Of a stretch of DNA of 64,000 nt, positions 52,901 to 64,000 are shown in pieces. Positions within the stretch are counted from its first letter, which is position 1. Each line of letters begins with the position of its first letter. The stretch is from Rostratula benghalensis. Its lineage: Eukaryota > Chordata > Aves > Charadriiformes > Rostratulidae. The translations under genes were made by a program, and so were the position numbers. The stretch spans positions 1,174,374 through 1,238,373 of the forward strand of contig VXAI01000066.1 in NCBI GenBank assembly GCA_013399305.1, given 5' to 3'. Under the pieces are notes generated by a model that saw only the letters and a list, made by a program, of their open reading frames with translations, had not been told where the DNA came from and searched no databases.

Positions 52901-55900
52901 TTACTGAACTCTGATACATAAAAATTATATAACAACATGTTATCCCCTAAACTTTATTTCTTTTCTTCCAGTAAGCTACAATGAGTCAGATGGTAAGAAT
53001 TCTTACACAAAAGAGTAGGTATGGCTATTAAGATAATATAATGAGACATAATGGGAGATTTTGTTAATTTTTTTCTTTTACATGAAGCTACTCCTCTTTC
53101 TGTACATCGGTAGAAGGAGCTCTGTAGTGTTTACCTGACACTTTTGCATTAAACTGAAAACACTTTTACATATACCACTTAGCTACAAAATGTGGAATCT
53201 TTGTTCTGAAGACCCCATTGATGGATGAACATCATGATTATGTAGTTAGAAAATTGTGCAGTTTTCCGGTTGTATTCAAGCCTAAAAATTGGAAAAAGCA
53301 TTCATTATACAAAGTCATGATTCTTAACTTCTGAGTAATTGAAGTCACAACTTGTATATACTCTTGTAGTGATTACCTCTCTGGAATTTCAGTTGCAATT
53401 CATAGAGAGCCAGTTGAGTTTTGGGTGTCTTCCAGCAGTGGTTTGTCCAACCAGAAAAACTGTTCTGTTGTTACGTGGTTTTGTTGCCTTTTGAATATGA
53501 CTTTGAACAGTGCGTTCATTCCAGCTCCTGCAGTATGTGGGAATCTTTATTTGCTAACAAATATGCTTGCTGTTATAAATTTGCCATAGTCATTAGAGAA
53601 AGACATAAAATTATTTTCTTATGAACAAACAATGCAAGTTTTGAAGAGTGGCTTATGCTAAGAAAGAGGTATATGGTTGGTATTTTTTTTTCTTTTTTTT
53701 TTTTTGTTTGTATTCCAAGACCTCCTGAAAGAACAAAAAAAACCCCCAGAATGCAGAATATTATGTTACATAGTCAAAAGCTGTGTTTGTGTACACTTTC
53801 ACCAGGGGTTGCAGAAGGTTATAATCACTTACCTTGACTAAACAATTTTGAAACCACTTGACTAAACTATTTTGAAATCTCATGTGCATAAAATCAACAA
53901 GGATTTCTGGTTTTGGTGAAAGCCAAATCATATTTCTTATCCAAAAGTCCTTCCTCAGTTTTCTGAAAGCTTTCTGGCACTGCAGATATACAATTATTTT
54001 CAGTAATAGTCAATAGCAGTTTAGTGACTCTTTCTCAAGTATCGTATCTTCTGAGAACAGGATCTACTATGAAAATAACAAAATGGGGAGGGTGGGGAGA
54101 GAATTGCATCATATCTTCTGTCAGCTCTGATACTGCTTGTTCAAGTGCAAATGCTGAAGAAACTTTGAACAAGAATAAGCCAAGGCCACATAGCAAACTA
54201 ATTCTGCAACACAAACAGGTAAACTTCAGGGCTCTCATTTGTTCTTCATCCTTTCTGAGTAAGCATGTAGACTTACTATGGAATTTTCCTTCAATAAAAT
54301 TGCTGCTTGCAGTACAAAATAAAAATACCAAATTTTAAATCTTTTAGATGTGCAGGATAAGAATCCTGGGATGCTTCTATTTTCCCTTTTTATGTTTTGA
54401 ATACAAAAGAAAGATGGAGGAAGGTGAGGGAACAGGTAACCAGCTAATTAGACCTCTACAAAGTGAACGTGTAAGCCATAAAGAGAAGAAGGGCAGCCCA
54501 GTACTTTGGCAGTACTTTTGCAAAGAAGTACCCATTGAGTGGTTATGGGTACTTGTACCCTGGATCAAAAGTGTGATCCGAGCAGGACCCCCACCACCCT
54601 CACAGAAGGGCCCGAGGGTACCAGCCAAGAGTCTGTGTGCAGGGATTGAATGTGTTTGTTGAAGGCATGATTCTCAGCCTGGGACATTGACAGCAGCTGC
54701 CTCTCCTGACTTTCCACGTGTATGGTTGAGTTGATTTTCAAATGGTTCTGATCTTAGGTGCGACAGCTGAAAAATATTTTCAACTACACAAGTTGTGCTT
54801 TAGCTTTGTAAAAAAAAAAAAAAGTACTTGGAACTTTGCTTATGCTCCTTACAGAAAAACTCAACTCTGACTTTGTTTGCGTGCTCAGTATTCTGAATGA
54901 CTTAGGTAAGGAGTTTGAGGAAACGTAAGCTCTAGAATTTTGCATTGCCCTTGAGAGGAAAAGTCCGTTGTATTTGGTTTTGAATGGTTAATGTGATTAG
55001 GATACAGTCACATAAATTGAAATCATATGGAACTCTATACATACCCGGGAGGATAGTGGGTTTTTTTCCTTCTAACACTCACAAACTGAACATACAGAAA
55101 GATAAACGTGCTCTTACAGTGCTTACCCATAAGTCTGTCTGGCTTTATTGACATGGAATACTAGGAAAAGTATAAATTGCTGTAGAACTGGAAAAGTATT
55201 GTGAGTGAATAAAACAGATGTTATCTTAGCATGAAACAGATGTAAAACTCACTAGTGTTTGTCTCATAAAGTATAGCATTTGGCTGAATACAGCTGGTAC
55301 CAGGATTACAAATTAATCATGTTTGAATGCATTTTTGCTAATTAGATCCCCCTCTGTGACTACTCTCTCCCCCTTAATAAATTCCAAATGTTAACATTCC
55401 TCCTTTTTTCTTTTTTCTTTTTTTTTATGAGCACTTAGAATCAGCTACTTTTTGGTATTAGAAAACTTTTCAGTAGTCATGTCTTTGAAGCTAAAGCTCG
55501 TTTGAAATCTAACATTCTCATTTTGCTAAGTGTGTGGTTTTTAGTATTTAGTGCCAATGTCAGTCTCTTCTGCTGGTGTTACAGTGATTTGCATGTCGTG
55601 GAGCAGCTGGAGAGTTTAATTGTGAACTTACATTGCATCAGATGCAGTTTTATCTGTTGATTTTTCTCAGACCAGAACTAATGCCAGTTTAGTTTTTAGT
55701 TGACTTCAATAAAACACATGTTTTGAAATAAGATTCTGTACTGGGCAGTAGAGGAGGGAGGAACATTAGGGGTTTTTTTTAATCTAGCTTTATGTTGGCT
55801 CTGAAATGGTATTGATTCAGTTGCAGCAAGAGATGGGACTCTACATCTAAGAAAGATGAAAGTCTTGGGATTCTATGCAAGTTTGCATTAACCAAAATAA

Positions 55901-58900
55901 CATTCATAAAAATCTCAGAAAACAGTAACATTCTGTTGTTTCAGAAATATTCTTTTATAAAGAAAGCTGAATTAATACGATGATCTTTAGAAATATCACT
56001 TCCCTTTGATAATGACTTGCATACACCATGTGCAGAAGTTGTATGGGTTTTCAAATCTGGATATAAACCTCTTCTAACTTACTGCTTATCAGAGATATAT
56101 AAAAACATCCCAGCAAATAAACTATTAAAAAGATAACTAATAATAAACCAATTTTGTATAAGATGCCTATTATTTCTCTGCAGATTGGTTGAGTTAACAA
56201 AAGGAGGTATATTCCAAACAAAGGTGCTGTACTGAGAGCAGTTTTCTCTATGAGCTTTCCAATCTCACTAGACTCCACCTGCTGCACTGTCAGCCAAGAA
56301 CGAGGCATAGTTCAAGGTGCACCTAGTTTAAATAATCTGAATATTTAAAAAATAAAAATAGTATCTTTACCTACACCTAAAAGCAAGTAAATAATGGCTT
56401 TTCCTTTAACCTGTAATGTAAGTATGGGAGCAATGAGCAGCTGGCTTCCTGCAAGAAACAGCATTTAACAAGTGGGGAGCAGCGTACCCTGCCAGCTGAA
56501 ATCTCAGAGTGGCAATATGGTGTGGTCCCGAGGACAGCACAGGGAATTAACCCAGCCTGAAGGTGGCAGAGCCATGGGACACTATGGGATAGCTACACCT
56601 GGAAGAAAATGTTAAATGCATGGAGCAAGTATTCTCGGTTTTGAAGTCCAGCTGTTGACCACTACAGCTGTCTAAACATTGAATGTTCCAAAAAACAGTA
56701 AAACATCTGAAACATTTCCAATATCAGAGTCACAAGAAGTGTATACATTTCACCAGTTAACAGAGGCAGGAATATCTCAGCTGTTTGCCTCTCTGCCTAA
56801 TCTGTCTGCATATTTTACCTTTACTTGAACTAAGTTGTATAGAATGCACAAACCCAAAGACTCTCAAGCCACTGTAGAGGTAATTTCACTGGTGCAGCAA
56901 GAATTCAAATTGAAGCAGCTTCATGTGATTCTGAAAAGCAAATGGAAAGTTAATTCACTATTGAACTTTCACTTGCAGGAAGTCGAGAGAGAAATTTCAT
57001 TCAGAACAGAATGTGGACTTTATTATTCCTACTACAAACAGATGATTCAGGCTGCTTCTATCCACCAAGGTATTGTAAACTGTAAAGTAAGTTTTACTTC
57101 GTGTTGCCAGCTGACTATTTTTAATATTTTTCCAAATATAGTTGAGAACAAGGAATACCGTCCCTGTGAAAGGCAGTGTAACAATGGTACTGGAGACAGA
57201 TTCATTCTGTTCATTCACCAGGGAGCCACTGAGTTTTGGACACAGTAAATTTCACAGCAATGCCTTGGTTTCTGTGCCACACCTTCACATTCTGATGAAG
57301 GCAGTCACTTTGAGGGACGGCTTTCATATCTGTTAAGTTTCAGCTTTGCTGGTTTATTTAATATCTTACTTCCCTTTTTATTCTTCTCTTGTTTAATTTG
57401 AATTGTGAACTCCTTGTGGAAAGGGGCAATCCTTTCACTGTATCCCTGGACATTTAGCGACACAATGAACAGCTTCCATGGATATTGTATACGATGATGG
57501 GATTTTCTGTGACAGTCTCATGTCTTCTAGATACTTAACTGTTGCTCCCTAGCAATTTCTCTTATACTACACATTTGCTGATATTATCATCACCTGTGTT
57601 CAAATTAGTGACAAGAGTGGTTCTCAAGACCCAGTATGTACCACAGATTCTGTGCTAGGACTGTAAGTGTAAAAATAAATGCTTTATACATCACTAGATA
57701 TATAGTACTTGAATTAGCACTCTGAGCCACATTCAAAGCAGGGAAACTGAAGACCTCAGGTCATGTTGATTCAGAGGTAATGCTATCTGAATCCTTGACT
57801 CAGAGCTTGAAGTTTTTGATGAGAGATCCTAAAATACCTTTGAAAAAGTTATTCACTGTTCAAATGAAGATGGAGGGGGAAAATGACAATCTCCTATTTC
57901 AATTTCTCTTTATCATTAAGGTTTACATGGTTTAGTATATGACAATAAAACTGAATCTGTGAGGACAATTAACATACTTGAAAGAATGAATGTTTACCAG
58001 GAGGTGTTTCTCAGCATTCTGTATAGGATTCTTCCAATTCAGGTAGGCATTTATTTATGGCTTTAGATTGTAAGTGCATTATGAAGATTGCGCAGTGAAT
58101 CATAGCTCCGCTTTTTAGTTATTTTTTAATTAGAAATATTCCTGATACCTTTTTTAATTTGTTAAAGCAAAATTTAATTCATAGTAAGTATAATCCCCTC
58201 CAGGAGTGTTTTATGTCAATATCAGTATTCTTATGTTTTACAGCAATACCTAGAGCCCGTTTATTTTTATATCTACACTTTGTTTGGACTTCAGGCAGTT
58301 TATGTCATTGCTCTGTATGTAACAAGCTGGCTTCTTAGTGGAACGTGGCTTTCAGGGTTGTTGGCAGCTTGCTGGTATATTACAAACAGGTAAGTGGGAT
58401 TAAACACACGATCTTTCTAAATTTGTACCTCATGTCAAAGGTAAGGCGTTAAACCTTCAAATGCATGCTTAAATCAACAAAAAATGAAACTCTAAAGCCT
58501 CTCTCCAGAGTAGCAGAAAATGGAAAAAAAAGATAAAGTAATCCAAAATTAGAAATTAATTAGAAAATAATCAGAAATGAGCTGACATTCCAGACTAGGA
58601 TTTAAAAGTTTCACAAAGTTTGAGTAGAAAATTTTGGCTTAAACTGGTCTCTGGATGTGGACTCTGTCTTTCAGGTCTGTCTGGATGTCCAGATGATGTA
58701 CCCTGTCTTTTCCAGCCCAGGATCCCTTAGGTGTTACTGGGCAACTCCATTTTAGGTTTTTCTCATCCAGCTAAGCATCTCAGATGTGTTGCTTACTTTC
58801 CTTTTTAGCAAACATTTTCTCTATACAAGCAAAAAAGGAAATAAGTTTTAGTTCTTAACTTTCACTTCAGGATTTGTAAATGATTGCCCTTTGAGAAACT

Positions 58901-61900
58901 CTGACTGACTTCCGTCACCTAGGTCTTATGTTAGAACATTCAGAAAATGACCAGAAGTTCCTAACTGCTGGTATTCAGATCCAATGCACTGGGATCACAG
59001 TGAAGAAATTGATACCTAGTTATTCTTACCTATGCTTTTTGCAAATCAAAAAAAGAGGTTAAATTACCTGTGGTGTGAAAACTCCACATGCTGGATTTCA
59101 GCAGGGGTTGTGATTGGGGGTTTTTTTTGTTAATTTTTAAATTATCCAAGCTGTGCTTTATAATTAAGATTTAATCTTAGCACAAGTTTTTTAACAGTAG
59201 GAGAACCTAAAGTACAATGTTTGAGGTACAGAAACAATTGATGACTTGCAGGACTTCCATAATGATGCTTTTTCAGAAGCAGGTGTGTTGAAGGAACTCA
59301 AGTGTAGACCCCCCTTTTTTATTAATAAAACACCACAAAGATGCCTCTCATTGCAACCTCTGTCAACAAATTGGTGTTTTATTTGTTTTAAATGTATGAA
59401 ACTCCCTTTGTTTTGTACAGAATAGATACTACAAGAGTAGAATTCACCATTCCTCTACGTGAGAACTGGGCACTACCATTCTTTGCTGTTCAGATAGCAG
59501 CCATCACGTACCTACTCAGAACTCACTCACAGCCTGTTCAAGAAGTGAGTATTTCTAATAAGTATGGCACAATGAAATTATTATCAGAAAAATGTCTGTA
59601 CAGCTTAGGACAAAATACTTAATAAGCATCCATAGTAGTGGATATACTCACACACAAATCACTTAGAAGGTTGATAACATTATTCAGATGAGCGTTTTGT
59701 TAATTTAAATGTAGTTGGAATACAAAGGAATACATGTGTTCAGCACTGGAAAAAAAAAGAGGTAAGCTCTAGAGAGTACAAAACAGCAGTACTGTATATT
59801 TAAGGAAGGAAACATAAGACACTAACACAAAATGGGCAGGAGAAAAACTTGATAAGAATAAAGATTTTCTTTTGATTTCATTTATTTTATAAATACGGGA
59901 GGTTGTCCTGATCTGCAAGAATAAAAACAAATAAATAGGTGATAAAATTTCTTTGGCAAATGGTTCTTAAGTCATTTCTCCTCAATTTGTTCAAATAACT
60001 GCTATTTATAGCATAGTAAAACACATATTGCATGTTAATCTACGTGCTGAAACTATTTGAGATCTCAGACATAAATACAACAACTTTTAACTCCAAAAAA
60101 ATGTTCATTATCCTCCAAGCAGTTGCTGCAGATAGAAAATCGTATTAATGGTTTTTAAATGGATTTAAAATAAAATTAAATTAAGGTGGGTTTGCTTGCC
60201 TTTGTTGGGTTTTTTTGGTAGTTATTGGTTATTTTTTTAATGAAGGAAACTATAAAAGAATAAAACTCCTTTGCCTTTTCCAGAGACTGACACTTCTGGC
60301 TGTATTCGCAGCAACGTTTCTCTTTAGCCTGACTTGGCAATTTAATCAGTTTATGATGCTGATACAAGCTTTGGCATTATTCATACTGGACTGCTTTGAC
60401 ATGCTTCCTGCAGCAAAGGTAAGATCTTGCTTGGAAATAACCAAACTTTTCTATCATAAAGCTAACAATTCTGGAGGTATTTTACTAAGCAGCGGCCTGG
60501 ATGCTTAAATTAACACAGGTGCTTTGTGGTTNNNNNNNNNNNNNNNNNNNNNNNNNNNNNNNNNNNNNNNNNNNNNNNNNNNNNNNNNNNNNNNNNNNNN
60601 NNNNNNNNNNNNNNNNNNNNNNNNNNNNNNNNNNNNNNNNNNNNNNNNNNNNNNNNNNNNNNNNNNNNNNNNNNNNNNNNNNNNNNNNNNNNNNNNNNNN
60701 NNNNNNNNNNNNNNNNNNNNNNNNNNNNNNNNNNNNNNNNNNNNNNNNNNNNNNNNNNNNNNNNNNNNNNNNNNNNNNNNNNNNNNNNNNNNNNNNNNNN
60801 NNNNNNNNNNNNNNNNNNNNNNNNNNNNNNNNNNNNNNNNNNNNNNNNNNNNNNNNNNNNNNNNNNNNNNNNNNNNNNNNNNNNNNNNNNNNNNNNNNNN
60901 NNNNNNNNNNNNNNNNNNNNNNNNNNNNNNNNNNNNNNNNNNNNNNNNNNNNNNNNNNNNNNNNNNNNNNNNNNNNNNNNNNNNNNNNNNNNNNNNAAAA
61001 AAAAAAAAAAAAAAAAAAAAAAGATACGGAGAAGGGATTATTTCCAGTCAACCTTAGCAAACAGAGAAGATGAAAACATTGTCTTTGAATGTAATGTCAC
61101 TGTGAAATTTACCGAGATTATTTTAGTCCTCTTAAAGCTCACACAGTCATTGAAAAAGGTTCTGATTTTTCTTTAAGGAAGGTTGCAGTGGGATGAAAGG
61201 TAGTTTGTGTTAATTTCATTTTAAATGTGAAGCAGGCTTGAATATTAGTGATTGTATTGACTTAGCTGAAAATTGGTATGATGGCTGCATTTCAAAATAA
61301 GTGTGATTTATTTAATGTTTTCTAAACTCTATAATTATATCTGAAAATGTAAGCTGAAGTTAGCAATTAATGTGAATAATCAACTACTTTAAAAGCTGGC
61401 AAATTACCAGCTTCATTCTGAATTATACTAAAATGGATTTACTGCACTGCTCTTAATCCATACCAATTTTCAAAAAGTGCTCTTTACAACTGTTGGAGTT
61501 TTGGGGCTTTGGATAGTGATTTACACCCATGAACTCAGGTGTCGGGCAAAATTTATGTTTTGGTACCACTGCTTCAGAGTATCAGGTGGTTTTTAGTGTT
61601 TGCATTCAGTTGAATATTAATAATAGTTCAGCATCTCTCCAAAGGGACTGTACAAAACTTACTAAAAAGTTGGAGAAATCAGGTAACATTCGATGGCTGA
61701 ATCGATTTGCCGTAACTCTTCAGTGATAAAAACATTATAAAGGCTACAGCAACACTTCTCTGACTAAAGAAAGTACAAAACATCTTCTAAATTTTAAGTA
61801 TTTAATATTTTCCTCACTCTGCAATTGTTTAACTTGTCTGCTTTATAATAGCATCAGGCTTCCCTAGGTCTAAAATATTAACCTGACTAGTTCAGGACAT

Positions 61901-63336
61901 AAACACAGAAAGGATGTAGTCATGGCTCTGACTGTAATGATTTACTGTAGAATGACACATTTTTTGTAAATGATGATGAATATGATATATTTTTATTATG
62001 AAATAATTACTAAAACATATTCAAAGAAAAACAGCCATTTTAGGCATAAAATTCTCATTATTGTTACAGGTTACGTGGCTCTATATTATTCAGATTTCTG
62101 GATTGCTGCTTGTGTGTGTCCTACAGTTCTTTAATTCTATGATTCTTGGATCATTACTTTTAAGTTTTAATGCTTCTGTCTTGTTAGCAAGAACAATCCA
62201 GGTATGTACCAAAACGTTTTTGTAATTTGAGTGTGATATATATAGATAAATGAGTACTTCATATACATTGTAATCTTAAATTACTAACACTAATTAGAGG
62301 AATTCCAACCGCACAAAGCAACAAAACCATTACATGAGCAAATAATACATTCAGTTAGACTACAGCATAACCAAGCACTTGAGATGCCATAATTCTGGGA
62401 TTGGTGTTAGCATTTATGATTGTGCAAGCTGCAGTTTGGATCCTGCAAAAAAATTGCAGAAATGAACTTCACACCTGTTTCAAGCAGGACTTGTTTTAGA
62501 TTCATGGCTCTGCCTCCAACGAAGTATTCTGTGTGAGCAGTTTACTGAAATCTATGGTTTCTTTCAAAGGTTGGGGTTTCTTTCCCCTTATTTACAATTG
62601 CCTTTTTTTCTGACACTGGCATTAATGGCAGCCTCTAGACAGAGTGTATGAACTTACAGGGCCCTTCCTGCTCTCTCTCAATAGTGACCTTCTAAAATCA
62701 AGACTCTGTTTTTGGTAGTTACACAGTGCCTGCACCTTTTCTAAACAGCCTGTGAGGTGAGCATCCAAAGAACCATTCTCAGATCTGGAACTTTGAGCTG
62801 GAAAACTGCTCAAAATCCTATGAACTGACAGTTAAAGCCAAAAGACACCTTTTCCACCTAATGATGAGGTATTTCCAAAGGCACACGATGCTGTTGGAAA
62901 TGAGGGGAATCCTGGAACACAGCCACAGTCGCACTGGTGGCCAGCAGTTGCATAAATATAATGGGGCCATCTCTGAAGGAAGGCTGTTGTGGTTTGTTAT
63001 GAAACTGCCAGATCAATACGCTGGGGAGCTTTTACAATATTGTCTCTTCAGTTTTGTGGAAGAAATATATCTTTGTCCTGGATACTTGGTTATGTATACA
63101 CTTCTGCTTATATGAACCTGATACAAATCTAATACTGATCAGGCCTCACAGAGAAGCGATTTCACGTGGCCTGTGTTGCTTTTCTTGGAAATACATACAA
63201 ATGTGCTGAAATACCACCATGTTCTTCTGTCTAGAAAAACCTGAAAAAAGGAGGCTTGCTTAATAGGCTTGGGAAACTTTTCCTCCATGTACTATTAGTC
63301 TTGTGCTTGACTCTCCTAATAAATAAGTTTATAAAG
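49851..63336 (+). CDS. DPY19L3: DPY19L3, C-mannosyltransferase, 5' part (9 coding exons, continues past window)
   Basis: The spliced CDS joins 49851-49956, 51461-51594, 56979-57069, 57921-58042, 58244-58389, 59421-59544, 60284-60418, 62070-62201 and 63235-63336. It gives 364 in-frame codons, about half of the roughly 716-residue family protein. Residues match human DPY19L3 closely, for example [20 protein letters not shown] (81-100), [30 protein letters not shown] and [13 protein letters not shown]. The order is a short polar cytosolic N-terminus, TM1 (about 46-66), a first luminal loop starting HEND (70-73), then repeated hydrophobic segments typical of a GT-C fold. In family members an acidic residue of this loop is the expected catalytic position (inference). 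Known role: an ER-membrane enzyme adding mannose from dolichyl-phosphate-mannose to tryptophan in W-x-x-W motifs of thrombospondin repeats, R-spondin 1 among them. The start is one of two adjacent Met codons, as in human. The C-terminal half lies beyond 64000. Confidence 0.96.
51461..51594 (+). CDS. DPY19L3: DPY19L3 coding exon 2 (TM1, first luminal loop)
   Basis: Encodes residues 36-80: [14 protein letters not shown]1, then [16 protein letters not shown] chose the acceptor after the pyrimidine tract 'ttttttcttccaag' (51460) because it keeps the same spacing to the LW motif as human. A second in-frame acceptor nine bases on (atcatgcag, 51469) would drop three residues. Donor taag/gtaaca. Confidence 0.9.
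51595..56978 (+). other. DPY19L3: DPY19L3 intron between coding exons 2 and 3
   Basis: A 5.4-kb intron. It contains an imperfect 24-bp duplication (53833-53880), T-rich runs near 53682-53705, and two minus-strand ORFs (52262-52702 and 56051-56308) without recognised domains. No well-preserved CR1 was seen. Confidence 0.85.
53833..53880 (+). repeat. Imperfect 24-bp tandem duplication
   Basis: Two adjacent copies beginning 'cttgactaaac', 53833-53856 and 53857-53880, differ at a few positions. It is older than the perfect duplication at 44.7 kb. Confidence 0.8.
56979..57069 (+). CDS. DPY19L3: DPY19L3 coding exon 3
   Basis: Encodes the highly conserved [20 protein letters not shown] block and MIQAASIHQ. 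Acceptor 'ctttcacttgcag', donor ccaag/gtattg, phase 1 out. Confidence 0.96.
57921..58042 (+). CDS. DPY19L3: DPY19L3 coding exon 4
   Basis: Encodes [20 protein letters not shown] and then [20 protein letters not shown] up to Q151. Acceptor 'ctttatcattaag' (a less usual aag), donor ttcag/gtaggc. Contains the NKT sequon present in human. Confidence 0.96.
58244..58389 (+). CDS. DPY19L3: DPY19L3 coding exon 5
   Basis: Encodes [20 protein letters not shown] and [20 protein letters not shown], mostly hydrophobic membrane segments, ending in the split Arg codon of TNR. It is separated from exon 4 by only 201 bases. Acceptor 'cttatgttttacag', donor aacag/gtaagt. Confidence 0.96.
59421..59544 (+). CDS. 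DPY19L3: DPY19L3 coding exon 6
   Basis: Encodes [20 protein letters not shown], then [21 protein letters not shown]. The [12 protein letters not shown] loop is a family hallmark. Acceptor 'cctttgttttgtacag', donor agaa/gtgagt. Confidence 0.96.
60284..60418 (+). CDS. DPY19L3: DPY19L3 coding exon 7
   Basis: Encodes [20 protein letters not shown], then [20 protein letters not shown] and LPAAK. Acceptor 'ttgccttttccag', donor aaag/gtaaga, phase 0 both sides. The next intron holds the N gap. Confidence 0.96.
60532..60996. other. Assembly gap (465 N)
   Basis: An N run in the intron between coding exons 7 and 8 of DPY19L3, immediately followed by A26 (60997-61022). Homopolymer-related dropout or an unresolved retroposon is likely. 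No coding sequence appears lost. Confidence 0.99.
60997..61022 (+). repeat. A26 homopolymer at gap edge
   Basis: At least 26 A directly abutting the gap. The left limit is unknown because the gap truncates it. It may be a poly(A) tail of an element hidden in the gap. Confidence 0.85.
62070..62201 (+). CDS. DPY19L3: DPY19L3 coding exon 8
   Basis: Encodes [20 protein letters not shown], then [20 protein letters not shown] and RTIQ: two membrane segments. Acceptor 'attattgttacag', donor ccag/gtatgt. It joins exon 7 without missing residues relative to human, so the gap hides no coding exon. Confidence 0.95.
63235..63336 (+). CDS. DPY19L3: DPY19L3 coding exon 9
   Basis: Encodes [20 protein letters not shown] and [14 protein letters not shown]. 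Acceptor 'ttcttctgtctag', donor aaag/gtaagc. The next exon is outside the window. Confidence 0.94.
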
Positions 63337-64000
63337 GTAAGCAAATAATTTTTAATATAGAAACTTAGAAAATGTATTAAGCTAAATACTATTTGGTAAT
63401 AATATACAGTAGTATTAAATAAAGATTGCAATGACATTTCATTGCATTTCAGAGACTGCATTTTAGAAATGGAAAATGGTTTTGTTCATTGTTTTGGTGT
63501 ATAGATTTTAAAATCTATTCTAAGAACTGCAGAAATTAATGCCAAATATTCAAATACATACTCAGAACTTGCAACTCATCTGTAATTTTATGACAAGTGT
63601 AGATTTATACTGCATTCTGATACTGCTGAACGTTTTCAAAGTTTTTCTTTGAATGTACTGTTTAATGAATGTGGTTGAAAATTAATAGTTATTATACGAA
63701 TGTTGTAGACCATGCCAGGCTTCTGTTTGCTTCCTGTGCACAGAGGTATCTGCAGACATTAGTGACAGTAACACTTCCTTTGCTTTCAAGTTTTAGTCTC
63801 TTCAAAAGATCTGTTAAAATTTAGTACACGTGGAAATGAAAACTATTGCAGTGAGACGTGATAAGTCATTGAAATAAAAAATACAGCCAAGACCAGTTTG
63901 CCCTGCAGTGTCTTTATCTGTAAATAAGACACGAATCCCAACAGGTATTCTAAAAAGTAAGTTGCCCTTTGGATCACAAGACCATAACTGCAAACAAAAG
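63337..64000 (+). other. DPY19L3: DPY19L3 intron, runs off the window
   Basis: Begins at the donor gtaagc after coding exon 9. The following human exon starts around KILNLKSDEH, and I do not find it before position 64000. Confidence 0.8.

Noticed and set aside
54024..54662. Cluster of about 100-codon ORFs on both strands in a DPY19L3 intron
   Set aside because: Open frames coincide on opposite strands and in adjacent frames without any domain. The family protein joins exon 2 directly to exon 3, so no exon is expected here.
60485..61176. ORFs of 177-216 codons across the second gap
   Set aside because: Nearly all residues are unknown because they translate Ns, plus a poly-Lys artefact of the A26 run.

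Overview
The window is a piece of a bird nuclear genome. The evidence is spliced vertebrate-type genes with GT-AG introns, two CpG islands, an AT-rich intergenic background, and several fragments of CR1 (chicken repeat 1) non-LTR retrotransposons, the dominant avian repeat. No bacterial, viral or plasmid gene organisation is present. Two protein-coding genes can be read exon by exon, both on the + strand: ZNF507 (complete coding region) and DPY19L3 (5' half, running off the right edge). The same two genes are neighbours in the same order in human 19q13.11, so the locus looks syntenic. I cannot name the species.

Layout. 1-22.3 kb is gene-free, AT-rich intergenic DNA. It holds a CR1 3' fragment at about 0.8-1.5 kb, a cluster of retroelement debris at 8.2-9.5 kb (two minus-strand CR1 pieces and an isolated GC-rich block), and a very old L3/CR1-like remnant near 19.3-19.8 kb. 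Another CR1 3' fragment at 22.35-22.9 kb lies just upstream of a CpG island (23.27-24.35 kb) that I take as the ZNF507 promoter. The ZNF507 coding region lies in six exons between 26925 and 41132. It is followed by a long 3' UTR with a good poly(A) signal at 44460. A 3.4-kb intergenic stretch leads to the second CpG island (47.88-48.8 kb, containing a 233-base assembly gap), the presumed DPY19L3 promoter. Nine coding exons of DPY19L3 follow between 49851 and 63336 (364 codons), with a second assembly gap inside one intron.

The two genes are not a functional pathway. ZNF507 is a nuclear multi-C2H2 zinc-finger protein. DPY19L3 is a multi-pass ER-membrane tryptophan C-mannosyltransferase. Each has its own CpG-island promoter.

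I found no convincing undescribed system. The observations most worth checking are a splice-bounded open segment just upstream of the ZNF507 island, a possible divergent minus-strand start in that island, a 9-nt tandem acceptor in DPY19L3, a perfect 29-bp tandem duplication just past the ZNF507 poly(A) site, and a hydrophobic antisense ORF inside a DPY19L3 intron. All exon limits were read by eye from splice sites, reading phase and remembered human protein sequences. No alignment or search was run.
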